From positions 1 through 6,761 of the forward strand of contig JAICMB010000183.1 in the NCBI GenBank assembly GCA_025929455.1: a stretch of DNA of 6,761 bases, written 5' to 3'. The DNA comes from Bryobacteraceae bacterium (GTDB lineage: Bacteria > Acidobacteriota > Terriglobia > Bryobacterales > Bryobacteraceae). The stretch's first letter is position 1; each line of letters opens with the position of its first letter. Below the pieces are notes generated by a model. That model saw nothing but the letters and a program-made list of their open reading frames with translations, was not told the DNA's origin and searched no databases. This document shows, in pieces, positions 1 through 5,340 of the stretch. The translations under genes were made by a program, and so were the position numbers.

Positions 1-366
1 TTCGAGATGCCGCACCGCGCGCCGGCGAATGTAGTCCTCGCATACCTCGTGGATCTGCAGCGCCGACAGCACACGCGCCACGGCGCCCTGGCGCTCGAGC
101 GCGTCTTGCATCGCGAGCGAGTTGATCACGGTCGCGAGCATGCCCATGTGATCGGCCGCGACACGATCCATGTTGCGCGCCGCCGCCGCGACACCGCGAA
201 AGAAGTTTCCGCCGCCGACCACGAGGCCGATCTGCACACCGGTGCGTGCGACTTCGGCGACTTCGGACGCCAGCGCGTGGACGCGTTCCGGGTCGATTCC
301 GAATTTCGCTCCCCCGGCGAGCACTTCGCCCGAGAGTTTCAGCACTATGCGCTGGTATTTAGGCAC
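1..366 (-). CDS. pyrH: Uridylate kinase (UMP kinase), N-terminal half, cut by the window edge
   Basis: PyrH phosphorylates UMP to UDP with ATP in the cytoplasm, in pyrimidine nucleotide synthesis. It belongs to the amino acid kinase fold and normally works as a hexamer. The 122 residues visible are about half of the usual ~240. They show KLSGE at residues 10-14 (nucleotide-binding start of the fold), [10 protein letters not shown] at 49-58, and the family stretch from [10 protein letters not shown] at 66-75 through [10 protein letters not shown] at 81-90. I chose the GTG at 366 because it gives [14 protein letters not shown], the usual PyrH amino terminus, with GGA 8 nt upstream. A second in-frame GTG at 411 would add 15 residues and has no good ribosome binding site; a TAG lies upstream of it. 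The gene follows tsf after 74 bp, in the conserved rpsB-tsf-pyrH order. Identity is certain; the exact start is less so. Confidence 0.95.
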   Translation of the reverse strand, partial: MPKYQRIVLKLSGEVLAGGAKFGIDPERVHALASEVAEVARTGVQIGLVVGGGNFFRGVAAAARNMDRVAADHMGMLATVINSLAMQDALERQGAVARVLSALQIHEVCEDYIRRRAVRHLE

Positions 367-440
367 GCGCTCGATCCCGTCCGCCGTGGTTTCCTGCAGG
401 GCGCTGATCACGCTTTCAATTTTACTGCGCTACCAGCGCT

Positions 441-1106
441 TCACTGCTGCGCCTGCGCTCCGCTCTCCGGCTTCGGCGCGTCTGTTTCCGCGGTCTCTTC
501 GATCAGCGCGGCTTCGCCGACCTTGAAGCGCACGAAACGTGAAACCGAGATATTCTCGCCCAGCTTCGCGATCACGCTCTTGATCATGTCGCCGATCGTG
601 ACGCTGTTATCGCGGATGAACGGCTGCTCGTACAGGCAGATCTCTTCGTAGAATTTCGCGAGCCGGCCCTCCACGATGCGGTCCAGCATCTTCTCGGGCT
701 TGCCTTCCTGCAGCGCCCTCGCGCGCTGGATGTCCTTCTCTTTTTCGAGCGCGTCCGGCGTCACGTCCTCTTTGCGGATAAACTGCGGATCGGCGGCGGC
801 GATCTGCATCGCGACGTCCTTCACAAGTTGCTGGAAATCGTCGGTGCGCGCCACGAAGTCCGATTCGCAATTCACCTCGGCCAGCACGCCGAGCTGCGAT
901 CCCTGGTGGATGTAGCTGCCGATCATGCCCTGACGTGTGGCGCGGCCGGCCTTCTTTCCGGCGGCCGTGATGCCGCGTTTGCGCAGGATGATCTCCGCTT
1001 CCGGCAGGTTTCCCCCCGCTTCGCCCAACGCCTTTTTGCACTCCATCATGCCCGCGCCCGTACGTTCGCGGAGTTCTTTCACAAGCTTTGCGCTGATTTC
1101 AGCCAT
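441..1106 (-). CDS. tsf: Translation elongation factor Ts
   Basis: EF-Ts is the cytoplasmic nucleotide exchange factor that releases GDP from EF-Tu. The 221-residue product starts with the UBA-like domain (about 1-54), containing RERTGAGMMECKKAL at 13-27, which contacts EF-Tu. The core follows, with VNCESDFVART at 78-88. The Asp83-Phe84 pair corresponds to the TDFVA motif that disturbs the magnesium site of EF-Tu. The end carries LYEQPFIRD at 158-166 and ENISVSRFVRFKVGE at 184-198. The protein is shorter than the ~283-residue E. coli form and closer to the compact type of Thermus and cyanobacteria. A tail from about 199 is Ala/Glu/Gln-rich. The ATG gives the standard MAEISAKLVKELRE start. Its upstream leader is AT-rich and has no Shine-Dalgarno match, which is odd for a highly expressed gene. 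It lies 123 bp after rpsB, with a strong hairpin in the gap. Confidence 0.98.
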   Translation of the reverse strand: MAEISAKLVKELRERTGAGMMECKKALGEAGGNLPEAEIILRKRGITAAGKKAGRATRQGMIGSYIHQGSQLGVLAEVNCESDFVARTDDFQQLVKDVAMQIAAADPQFIRKEDVTPDALEKEKDIQRARALQEGKPEKMLDRIVEGRLAKFYEEICLYEQPFIRDNSVTIGDMIKSVIAKLGENISVSRFVRFKVGEAALIEETAETDAPKPESGAQAQQ

Positions 1107-1171
1107 TTTTGTAGATATATTTGAAAAATCGTCTATTTAGCCAGGCCGCGAGAACACAGCTCTGACACGCT

Positions 1172-1201
1172 CCCGCGCCGGCTGATACCGTCCGGCGCGG
1201 G
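1172..1201. other. Perfect 10-bp GC hairpin between rpsB and tsf
   Basis: CCCGCGCCGG (1172-1181) and CCGGCGCGGG (1192-1201) are perfect inverted repeats around a 10-nt loop. In the direction of transcription no T run follows; the short T run is on the 5' side. So it is not a classical terminator. It may set the S2 to EF-Ts ratio by attenuation, or be an mRNA processing or stability element. Confidence 0.6.
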
Positions 1202-1229
1202 CAAAAACTGTTTACGGACAAGCGCCGCG

Positions 1230-2129
1230 CTATTCGCGCGACAGCGTCGTGTTCGAAACCTCTTCGGGCGTTTCGGATGCCGGCCCTTTGCGCGGCAACG
1301 ACATGGACGGCAGCTCCTCGTCCGACAAGCCCTCCGACATCAGCTCATCGAGCTGGTGCGGATCGAAATGCGAGTATTCCGGGATATCCTCGAGCGGGGT
1401 CTCCTCCGCCGTCACGATCTTTTCGGGAGCGAATTCCTGCTCGGTTGCGAGCGCGCGGCCTTCGACCACTGCGTCCGCGATCTTGGTCGTGAACAGGCGG
1501 ATGGCGCGTAGCGCGTCGTCGTTGCCCGGGATCACGTAATTCACTTCGTCGGGATCGCAGTTGGTGTCCACGACGGCCACCACTGGAATGTTGAGCTTGC
1601 CGGCTTCCTTCACCGCGATGGCTTCTTTGTTGGAGTCCACCACGAACAGCAGGTCCGGCAGCCCCGGCATGTCCTTAATGCCGGCGAGGTTCTGCTGCAG
1701 GTGTTTGCGCTCGCGTTCCAGACGCACGATTTCTTTCTTGGCGCGCCCTTCCCAGCCATGCTGCTCTGCCATCGCGTCCAGGTCCTTCAGCCGCTTGATG
1801 GAGCGCTGTACGGTGGTCATGTTCGTGAGCAAGCCACCCAGCCAGCGCTGGTTGACGTAATACTGTGAGCAGCGCGTCGCCTCCTCGGCGATCGCTTCCT
1901 GTGCCTGGCGCTTGGTGCCGACAAACAGCACCGTCTTGCCCTGCGCCGCCATTTCCGCGACGTAGCGCATCGCGTCTTTAAACAGCTTCAGAGTCTTTTG
2001 CAGGTCGATGATGTAAATGCCATTGCGTTCGCCGAAGATGTATTCCTTCATCTTCGGATTCCAGCGCTTGGTCTGGTGCCCGAAATGAACGCCCGCTTCG
2101 AGCAGTTCCTTCATTGAAATAGACGGCAA
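1230..2129 (-). CDS. rpsB: 30S ribosomal protein S2, TTG start, acidic C-terminal extension
   Basis: S2 is a late-assembling protein of the 30S subunit that binds near the head-body junction and is needed to bind S1 in many bacteria. The 299-residue product contains [17 protein letters not shown] (4-20), [21 protein letters not shown] (23-43), [14 protein letters not shown] (93-106) and [21 protein letters not shown] (187-206). I start at TTG 2129 because AAAGGAGG ends 4 nt upstream and the result, [13 protein letters not shown], matches the family start. A longer reading from 2189 has no comparable signal, and the internal ATG at 2114 would cut conserved residues. The usual S2 is about 240 residues and its core ends near 228. 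The remaining ~70 residues are strongly acidic (18 Asp/Glu against 4 Lys/Arg from 231 on) and low in complexity. A 230-bp gap separates it from rpsI, so it probably has its own promoter, with tsf and pyrH downstream. Confidence 0.97.
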   Translation of the reverse strand: MPSISMKELLEAGVHFGHQTKRWNPKMKEYIFGERNGIYIIDLQKTLKLFKDAMRYVAEMAAQGKTVLFVGTKRQAQEAIAEEATRCSQYYVNQRWLGGLLTNMTTVQRSIKRLKDLDAMAEQHGWEGRAKKEIVRLERERKHLQQNLAGIKDMPGLPDLLFVVDSNKEAIAVKEAGKLNIPVVAVVDTNCDPDEVNYVIPGNDDALRAIRLFTTKIADAVVEGRALATEQEFAPEKIVTAEETPLEDIPEYSHFDPHQLDELMSEGLSDEELPSMSLPRKGPASETPEEVSNTTLSRE

Positions 2130-2133
2130 TCTG

Positions 2134-2141
2134 CCTCCTTT
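2134..2141 (-). promoter_or_regulatory. Shine-Dalgarno site that decides the rpsB start
   Basis: AAAGGAGG on the minus strand is 4 nt upstream of the TTG at 2129 and 19 nt upstream of the next ATG at 2114. It therefore selects the TTG codon, in agreement with the conserved S2 amino terminus. Confidence 0.75.
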
Positions 2142-2286
2142 GTTGTCGGGTTGCGGTTTCACCCGGCCGCGGACCTGCGCGCTGCCCAAGACGGAATTTG
2201 CGCGCTCCGGAGTCCATGCCGGATGCTGTCAGGTGGGGAACTATGGCAAGACCGGCGCGACATCCGCCGGCATCACGATAATGCCC
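2142..2286 (-). other. rpsB 5' leader region, no clear gene
   Basis: This stretch lies between the S9 terminator and the rpsB ribosome binding site. It probably holds the rpsB-tsf-pyrH promoter and an untranslated leader; in many bacteria S2 represses its own mRNA through such a leader. I found no convincing -35/-10 pair. TTGCCA near 2240 and CATAGT near 2236 are weak pieces without proper spacing. The open frame across it, upstream of the TTG, does not look like protein. Confidence 0.35.
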
Positions 2287-2318
2287 AAAACACAGCGGCC
2301 AGCGCGAGGCCGGCCGCT
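2287..2318 (-). terminator. Intrinsic terminator after rpsI
   Basis: Reading the minus strand, AGCGGCC (2318-2312) pairs with GGCCGCT (2300-2294). A G-T pair and two more GC pairs inside can lengthen the stem to 10 bp around a 5-nt loop. GTGTTTT follows directly. It lies about 40 bp after the S9 stop and well before rpsB, so it probably closes the L13-S9 transcript. Confidence 0.6.
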
Positions 2319-2359
2319 ATTCGATCCGAAACGTGTGTTGCACGCACCACCACGGCGCG

Positions 2360-2758
2360 TTAGCGTTTCGAGAACTGGAATCGCTTACGGGCGCCCTTCT
2401 GCCCGTATTTCTTGCGCTCGTGCGCGCGCGGGTCGCGCGTCAGGAACCCGAGTTCCTTCAGCTTGCCGCGCAGCTCGGCGTTAAACTCCACCAGCGCCCG
2501 CGCAATGCCCAACCGCGCCGCGCCGGCTTGCCCCGTAACGCCGCCGCCATTGGCCAGAATCAGAACGTCGAAACGGTCCGCCATCTCGGTGGCCAGCAGC
2601 GGCTGCCGTACCATTGCGCGCGCCGTTTCATTTACGAAATAGGTATCGAACGGCCGGCTGTTGATCGTGATCTGTCCCTTGCCCGGCCGTAAAAAAACTC
2701 GCGCCACCGACCTTTTGCGGCGGCCCGTTCCAAGATGCTCCGTTAAAGTTGCTCGCAC
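2360..2758 (-). CDS. rpsI: 30S ribosomal protein S9
   Basis: S9 belongs to the 30S head; its C-terminal tail reaches the P-site tRNA anticodon loop. The 132-residue product has the family opening [19 protein letters not shown] (10-28), the middle stretch [19 protein letters not shown], and the conserved basic tail [17 protein letters not shown] ending in Lys-Arg, the residues that touch tRNA. The length is normal. The start is GTG at 2758, supported by GAGGGA at 2768-2773, 9 nt upstream. It follows rplM after 30 bp, the standard L13-S9 pair, and is followed by a hairpin with a T run that looks like the end of the transcript. Confidence 0.98.
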   Translation of the reverse strand: MRATLTEHLGTGRRKRSVARVFLRPGKGQITINSRPFDTYFVNETARAMVRQPLLATEMADRFDVLILANGGGVTGQAGAARLGIARALVEFNAELRGKLKELGFLTRDPRAHERKKYGQKGARKRFQFSKR

Positions 2759-2788
2759 TCTATAAAATCCCTCGAAATTCGTGGCCCG

Positions 2789-3217
2789 CTATACCGCCAG
2801 CGCCTGGGGACGCTGCGCCTGGTGCGGATGCCGGTCGCCCGCATATACTTTCAGCTTGCGGTACATCTGCTTGCCGAGCCGCGTTTTGGGCAGCATGCCG
2901 CGGATGGCCTCCTCGACGATCTTCGCCGGACGCGTGGCCCGCATCTTCGCGGCGCCGATCTCTTTCAGACCGCCCGGATAGCCGCTGTGATAGTGATAAA
3001 CCTTCTGTTCCTCTTTGCGGCCCGTCAGCCGCACCTTATCGGCATTGATCACGATCACGTGGTCGCCGGTGTCCATAAACGGCGCATAACTCGGCTTGTG
3101 CTTGCCCATCAGGACCATTGCGGCCTTGCTCGCCAGCCGGCCTAAAACCATGTCCTGAGCATCGATTACGTGCCAGCTCCGGTTGATTTCGCCCTGGCCC
3201 AAAAAGCGGGTATTCAT
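2789..3217 (-). CDS. rplM: 50S ribosomal protein L13
   Basis: L13 is an early-assembling protein of the 50S subunit that binds 23S rRNA. The product is 142 residues, the usual length. It shows SWHVIDAQDMVLGRLAS (14-30), LMGKHKPSYAPFMDTGDHVI (36-55), KVYHYHSGYPGG (72-83), RGMLPKTRLGKQMYRKLKVY (106-125) and the closing GDRHPHQAQRP. The ATG at 3217 gives the expected N-terminus. The nearest Shine-Dalgarno core, GGAG at 3231-3234, is 13 nt upstream, farther than usual. It is the first gene of the rplM-rpsI pair, with a candidate promoter at 3256-3285. Confidence 0.98.
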   Translation of the reverse strand: MNTRFLGQGEINRSWHVIDAQDMVLGRLASKAAMVLMGKHKPSYAPFMDTGDHVIVINADKVRLTGRKEEQKVYHYHSGYPGGLKEIGAAKMRATRPAKIVEEAIRGMLPKTRLGKQMYRKLKVYAGDRHPHQAQRPQALAV

Positions 3218-3255
3218 ACAGACAGACGTTCTCCGTTAATTTCCTACAATAGTTT

Positions 3256-3285
3256 AGCTTAGCGAAGCGGGATTTCGCCTGTCAA
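3256..3285 (-). promoter_or_regulatory. Candidate sigma-70 promoter for rplM-rpsI
   Basis: On the minus strand a perfect -35 hexamer TTGACA (3285-3280) is followed, after 18 bp, by TAAGCT (3261-3256), a partial -10 match keeping the leading TA and the final T. An AT-rich stretch lies just downstream. The start of rplM is about 38 bp beyond the -10. The -35 contains the TGA stop of the upstream 79-aa gene. The position before a ribosomal operon makes it plausible. Confidence 0.55.
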
Positions 3286-3521
3286 CGCGCGCGGTGCTTC
3301 GCCGGCCGTAGAGCCTTCTTATTCAGCTTCCGCAGGTTCTCAAACTGCTCCATCCACTGTTCGAGCGACAAGCTGTTCAAAGTGTGCGCATTCACGGTCC
3401 GGTCCAGCCACTCCTCCGCCTCGCCGCCGGCGAAATAGAAGTAGCCGGCGCCCTTTTCGAGCCGAGCTTCGTACCCGCGCTTCGCAAGCTCGTCGTTGAT
3501 GGATTTCAGGGTCACCCGCAT
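3282..3521 (-). CDS. Small conserved-looking hypothetical protein, 79 aa
   Basis: I do not know a function for this protein. It has 79 residues and no signal peptide or membrane segment, so it is probably cytoplasmic. The first half (MRVTLKSINDELAKRGYEAR at 1-20, then KGAGYFYFAGGEAEEWLD at 23-40) is rich in aromatic residues and glycine and suggests a small alpha/beta unit. The second half (LSLEQWMEQFENLRKLNKKA at 51-70) looks like an amphipathic helix, and the tail is very basic (RPAKHRAR). The frame stays open upstream to 3782, but that extension overlaps a well-supported plus-strand gene and has no protein-like character, so I start at ATG 3521. The ribosome binding site is weak. It is divergent from the 89-aa membrane protein gene, with 88 bp between them, and lies 64 bp upstream of rplM, so readthrough into rplM is possible. 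The YFYF..GEA..WLD pattern looks like a conserved small-protein family; this is from memory only. Confidence 0.75.
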   Translation of the reverse strand: MRVTLKSINDELAKRGYEARLEKGAGYFYFAGGEAEEWLDRTVNAHTLNSLSLEQWMEQFENLRKLNKKALRPAKHRAR

Positions 3522-3549
3522 CTTACGCCCGCCCGGGTTCACAGACAAC

Positions 3550-3565
3550 TGGCATCGAAACTGCT
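3550..3565 (+). promoter_or_regulatory. Possible sigma-54 promoter for the 89-aa membrane protein gene
   Basis: The plus strand reads TGGCAT, five bases, then CTGCT. The GG and GC dinucleotides are exactly ten bases apart, as at -24/-12 of sigma-54 promoters (consensus TGGCAC-N5-TTGC). A transcript would begin about 3576, giving a leader of about 34 nt before ATG 3610. There are three mismatches outside the two key dinucleotides, and chance is possible. Confidence 0.3.
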
Positions 3566-3609
3566 CCTCGAATGCAGTCCGATAGGACACCGCAATTAAA
3601 GGAGTCACT

Positions 3610-3879
3610 ATGCAAGATCTATTAGAGCGCGAACCAAAGACATCTTCTCGAGCTGAGCATCGCGAGGGAGTAGTTGCCCGCACTATCGAGCAACAAACTG
3701 CGAAACTTCCGTCGGACGTCTTTCTCTGGGCGGCCCTCGGGTCCATCGGAGGATCCCTCGTATTCGCTTTGGCGGGAGACACAAAGAAAGCAAATTTCGT
3801 GGGTCAATGGGCCCCGACATTTCTCATTCTCGGTCTGTACAACAAGTTAGTAAAGCTACACGGTTCCGAAGGCGAGTAA
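3610..3879 (+). CDS. Small membrane protein of unknown function, 89 aa
   Basis: I do not recognise a named function. The 89-residue product has a charged N-terminal part (1-34) with a Gln/Thr-containing segment (VARTIEQQTAKLPSD at 22-36). A hydrophobic segment follows at about 37-56 (VFLWAALGSIGGSLVFALAG), then a short charged turn DTKK, and a second hydrophobic stretch around 63-78 (FVGQWAPTFLILGLYN) with a short charged tail. Two membrane passes with both ends on the same side is the simplest topology. The start is well supported: AAAGGAG at 3598-3604 sits 5 nt before ATG. It is the only plus-strand gene here and stands alone. Its codons use A and T at third positions more than the ribosomal and ROK genes do, so it may be a recent arrival or a low-expression gene. 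The FVGQWAPT..ILGLYNKLVK pattern resembles small proteins I associate with Acidobacteriota, but I cannot verify this here. Confidence 0.82.
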   Translation: MQDLLEREPKTSSRAEHREGVVARTIEQQTAKLPSDVFLWAALGSIGGSLVFALAGDTKKANFVGQWAPTFLILGLYNKLVKLHGSEGE

Positions 3880-3970
3880 TCGCCGCTGGCACCTGTGGCC
3901 AAGGGGGAATTGCGTTGAAGGCGCCGTTAGAACACTGTCGATTTCGGCTACATCGGCAGGTGCCCCGTGC

Positions 3971-3991
3971 AAAAATTTCCGCGGGGCGCGG
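3971..3991 (-). terminator. Possible intrinsic terminator after the MFS gene
   Basis: On the minus strand CCGCG, loop CCC, CGCGG (3991-3979) is followed at once by AAATTTTT (3978-3971). It lies 53 bp after the transporter stop. The stem has only five base pairs, though all are GC, so the call is tentative. Confidence 0.35.
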
Positions 3992-4044
3992 CGTGCATCG
4001 ACGCAGTTCCCCGCACGCGAGAGTTCGCCGGCACGCGTCCCTCC

Positions 4045-5316
4045 TTAGATTCGCGGAACGAGCGTATGGACGACTGCGAACGCGATCAAATAAGCGAAAC
4101 CGGCGCAGATAAACAGCGGGCCGTAGAAGCTGTGTGAAAAGTCGAGCCAGTACCCGATCGCCGGCGCAGCGAGCATGCCGCTGACCGCGCCGCCGAAGCC
4201 GCCGATTCCGACCACCGAGGCGACTGCGCCACGGGGGAAGGTGTCGGAGACCAGCGTAAATAGATTCGCCGACCAGCCCTGATGGGCGGCGGCCGCGATG
4301 CCGATCAGGGCCACGGCGGCCCACAGGCTGTGGACGAATAAGAGTGCGGCCACCGGAACGGCACAGGAAGCGCACAACAGCATCGCGGCTTTGCGCGCAC
4401 GGCCCGCGGCGAGACCGCGCCCTGCGAGGCGGGCGGGAATCCAACCGCCAAGAATCGATCCGGCATCGGCGGCGAGATAGATGACTACCAGCGGCGGACC
4501 AAGCTCCGTCAGGTTCAAGCCGTACGTGCGGTGAAAGAAGCCTGGAATCCAGAATAGATAAAACCACCAAACCGGGTCGGTTAGGAATTTACCGGCGATG
4601 AACGCCCAGGCTGCGCGTGTGCGCAGCAGACGCGCATAAGGGATGCGCGCGGCGGCTTCGGACGCGGCATCGGAGCGGATGTACGCCAGTTCCGCTGCAT
4701 TCACGCCGCGATGACGTTCGGGTGGGCGGTAGAACAGCAGCCAGGCGGCGATCCAGATCAGGTCGAGGCCGCCCGTGACGAAAAATGTATATCGCCAGCC
4801 GAAGTGAATCGCGATGACGGGCACTAGCAGCGGCGCTATGATCGCGCCGAGGTTGGACCCGCTATTGAAGATGCCCGTTGCGAAGGCCCGGTCCTTTTGC
4901 GGGAACCAATCGGCGACGGCTTTGACGGCCGCTGGGAAGTTCGCGGCTTCGCCAACACCGAGGCCGAAGCGCGCGGCGGCGAATTGGACTACGCCGCGCG
5001 CAAACGCGTGCGACATGGACGCGAAGCTCCACACCGCGACGGCAATGGCGTAGCCGGCACGGACCCCCAGGCGATCGATCACGCGGCCGGCGACGGGCAT
5101 CATGAGCGCGTAGGCGCATTGAAAAGCGAAGATGACCCAGCCGAAATCAGCTTCCGTCCAATGCAGGTCGCTTTCGAGGACGGGCTTCAAAATACCGAGG
5201 ACTTGGCGGTCGATGTAGTTGACGGTGGTCGCGAAGAACAGCAGTCCGCAAACGGCCCAGCGTACGCGGGAGCGGGCGCCGGATTCAGTTCGGAGCGCGT
5301 TGGCGATCTGGGCCAT
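4045..5316 (-). CDS. MFS transporter, hexuronate/anion:cation symporter type
   Basis: This is an inner-membrane secondary transporter of the major facilitator superfamily. The 423 residues form about twelve hydrophobic segments in two halves joined by a hydrophilic loop around 197-230. Family features are NYIDRQVL at 33-40 with Arg37 in the first helix, the loop 2-3 signature GRVIDRLGVRAG at 77-88, FGLGVGEAANFPAAVKAVADWF at 117-138, and GIFNSGSNLGAIIAP at 148-162. The second half has WWFYLFWIPGFF at 250-261. These match the ACS family that includes ExuT (hexuronates) and related sugar-acid or organic-anion carriers. The exact substrate cannot be read from sequence. The start at ATG 5316 has only a weak ribosome binding site, but it lies 24 bp after the ROK gene, which suggests co-transcription and perhaps translational coupling. 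The ROK partner favours a sugar or sugar acid as substrate. No catabolic enzyme gene is present in the window. Confidence 0.93.
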   Translation of the reverse strand: MAQIANALRTESGARSRVRWAVCGLLFFATTVNYIDRQVLGILKPVLESDLHWTEADFGWVIFAFQCAYALMMPVAGRVIDRLGVRAGYAIAVAVWSFASMSHAFARGVVQFAAARFGLGVGEAANFPAAVKAVADWFPQKDRAFATGIFNSGSNLGAIIAPLLVPVIAIHFGWRYTFFVTGGLDLIWIAAWLLFYRPPERHRGVNAAELAYIRSDAASEAAARIPYARLLRTRAAWAFIAGKFLTDPVWWFYLFWIPGFFHRTYGLNLTELGPPLVVIYLAADAGSILGGWIPARLAGRGLAAGRARKAAMLLCASCAVPVAALLFVHSLWAAVALIGIAAAAHQGWSANLFTLVSDTFPRGAVASVVGIGGFGGAVSGMLAAPAIGYWLDFSHSFYGPLFICAGFAYLIAFAVVHTLVPRI

Positions 5317-5326
5317 GACTTTGTTC

Positions 5327-5337
5327 GACCGTCGGTC
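5327..5337. promoter_or_regulatory. Palindrome between the ROK and MFS genes, operator-like
   Basis: GACCG-T-CGGTC is a perfect odd palindrome in the 24-bp gap, with a TTA flank on one side only. The shape recalls operators of TetR-type repressors. It lies just upstream of the transporter start, so it could be a separate control point or a translational element. No matching regulator gene is in the window. Confidence 0.3.
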
Positions 5338-5340
5338 TAA

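Noticed and set aside
427..439. Small hairpin GCGCT-ACC-AGCGC just after the tsf stop as a terminator
   Set aside because: Five-base-pair stem with no T run, and pyrH is expected to be co-transcribed.
2130..2189. Longer rpsB start giving 20 extra residues
   Set aside because: The AAAGGAGG site lies inside that extension, directly before the TTG that gives the normal S2 amino terminus.
2759..2770. AT-rich stretch before rpsI as a -10 box
   Set aside because: It lies within the short rplM-rpsI gap next to the Shine-Dalgarno, with no -35 at a suitable distance; the gene pair is normally co-transcribed.
3522..3782. Upstream extension of the 79-aa gene to a 166-residue reading
   Set aside because: It overlaps the plus-strand membrane protein gene that has a strong ribosome binding site, and the added residues have no protein-like pattern.
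3824..4570. 248-residue minus-strand frame, Arg-rich, overlapping the MFS gene
   Set aside because: Very Arg-rich composition typical of an out-of-frame reading of the transporter gene; no recognisable domain.
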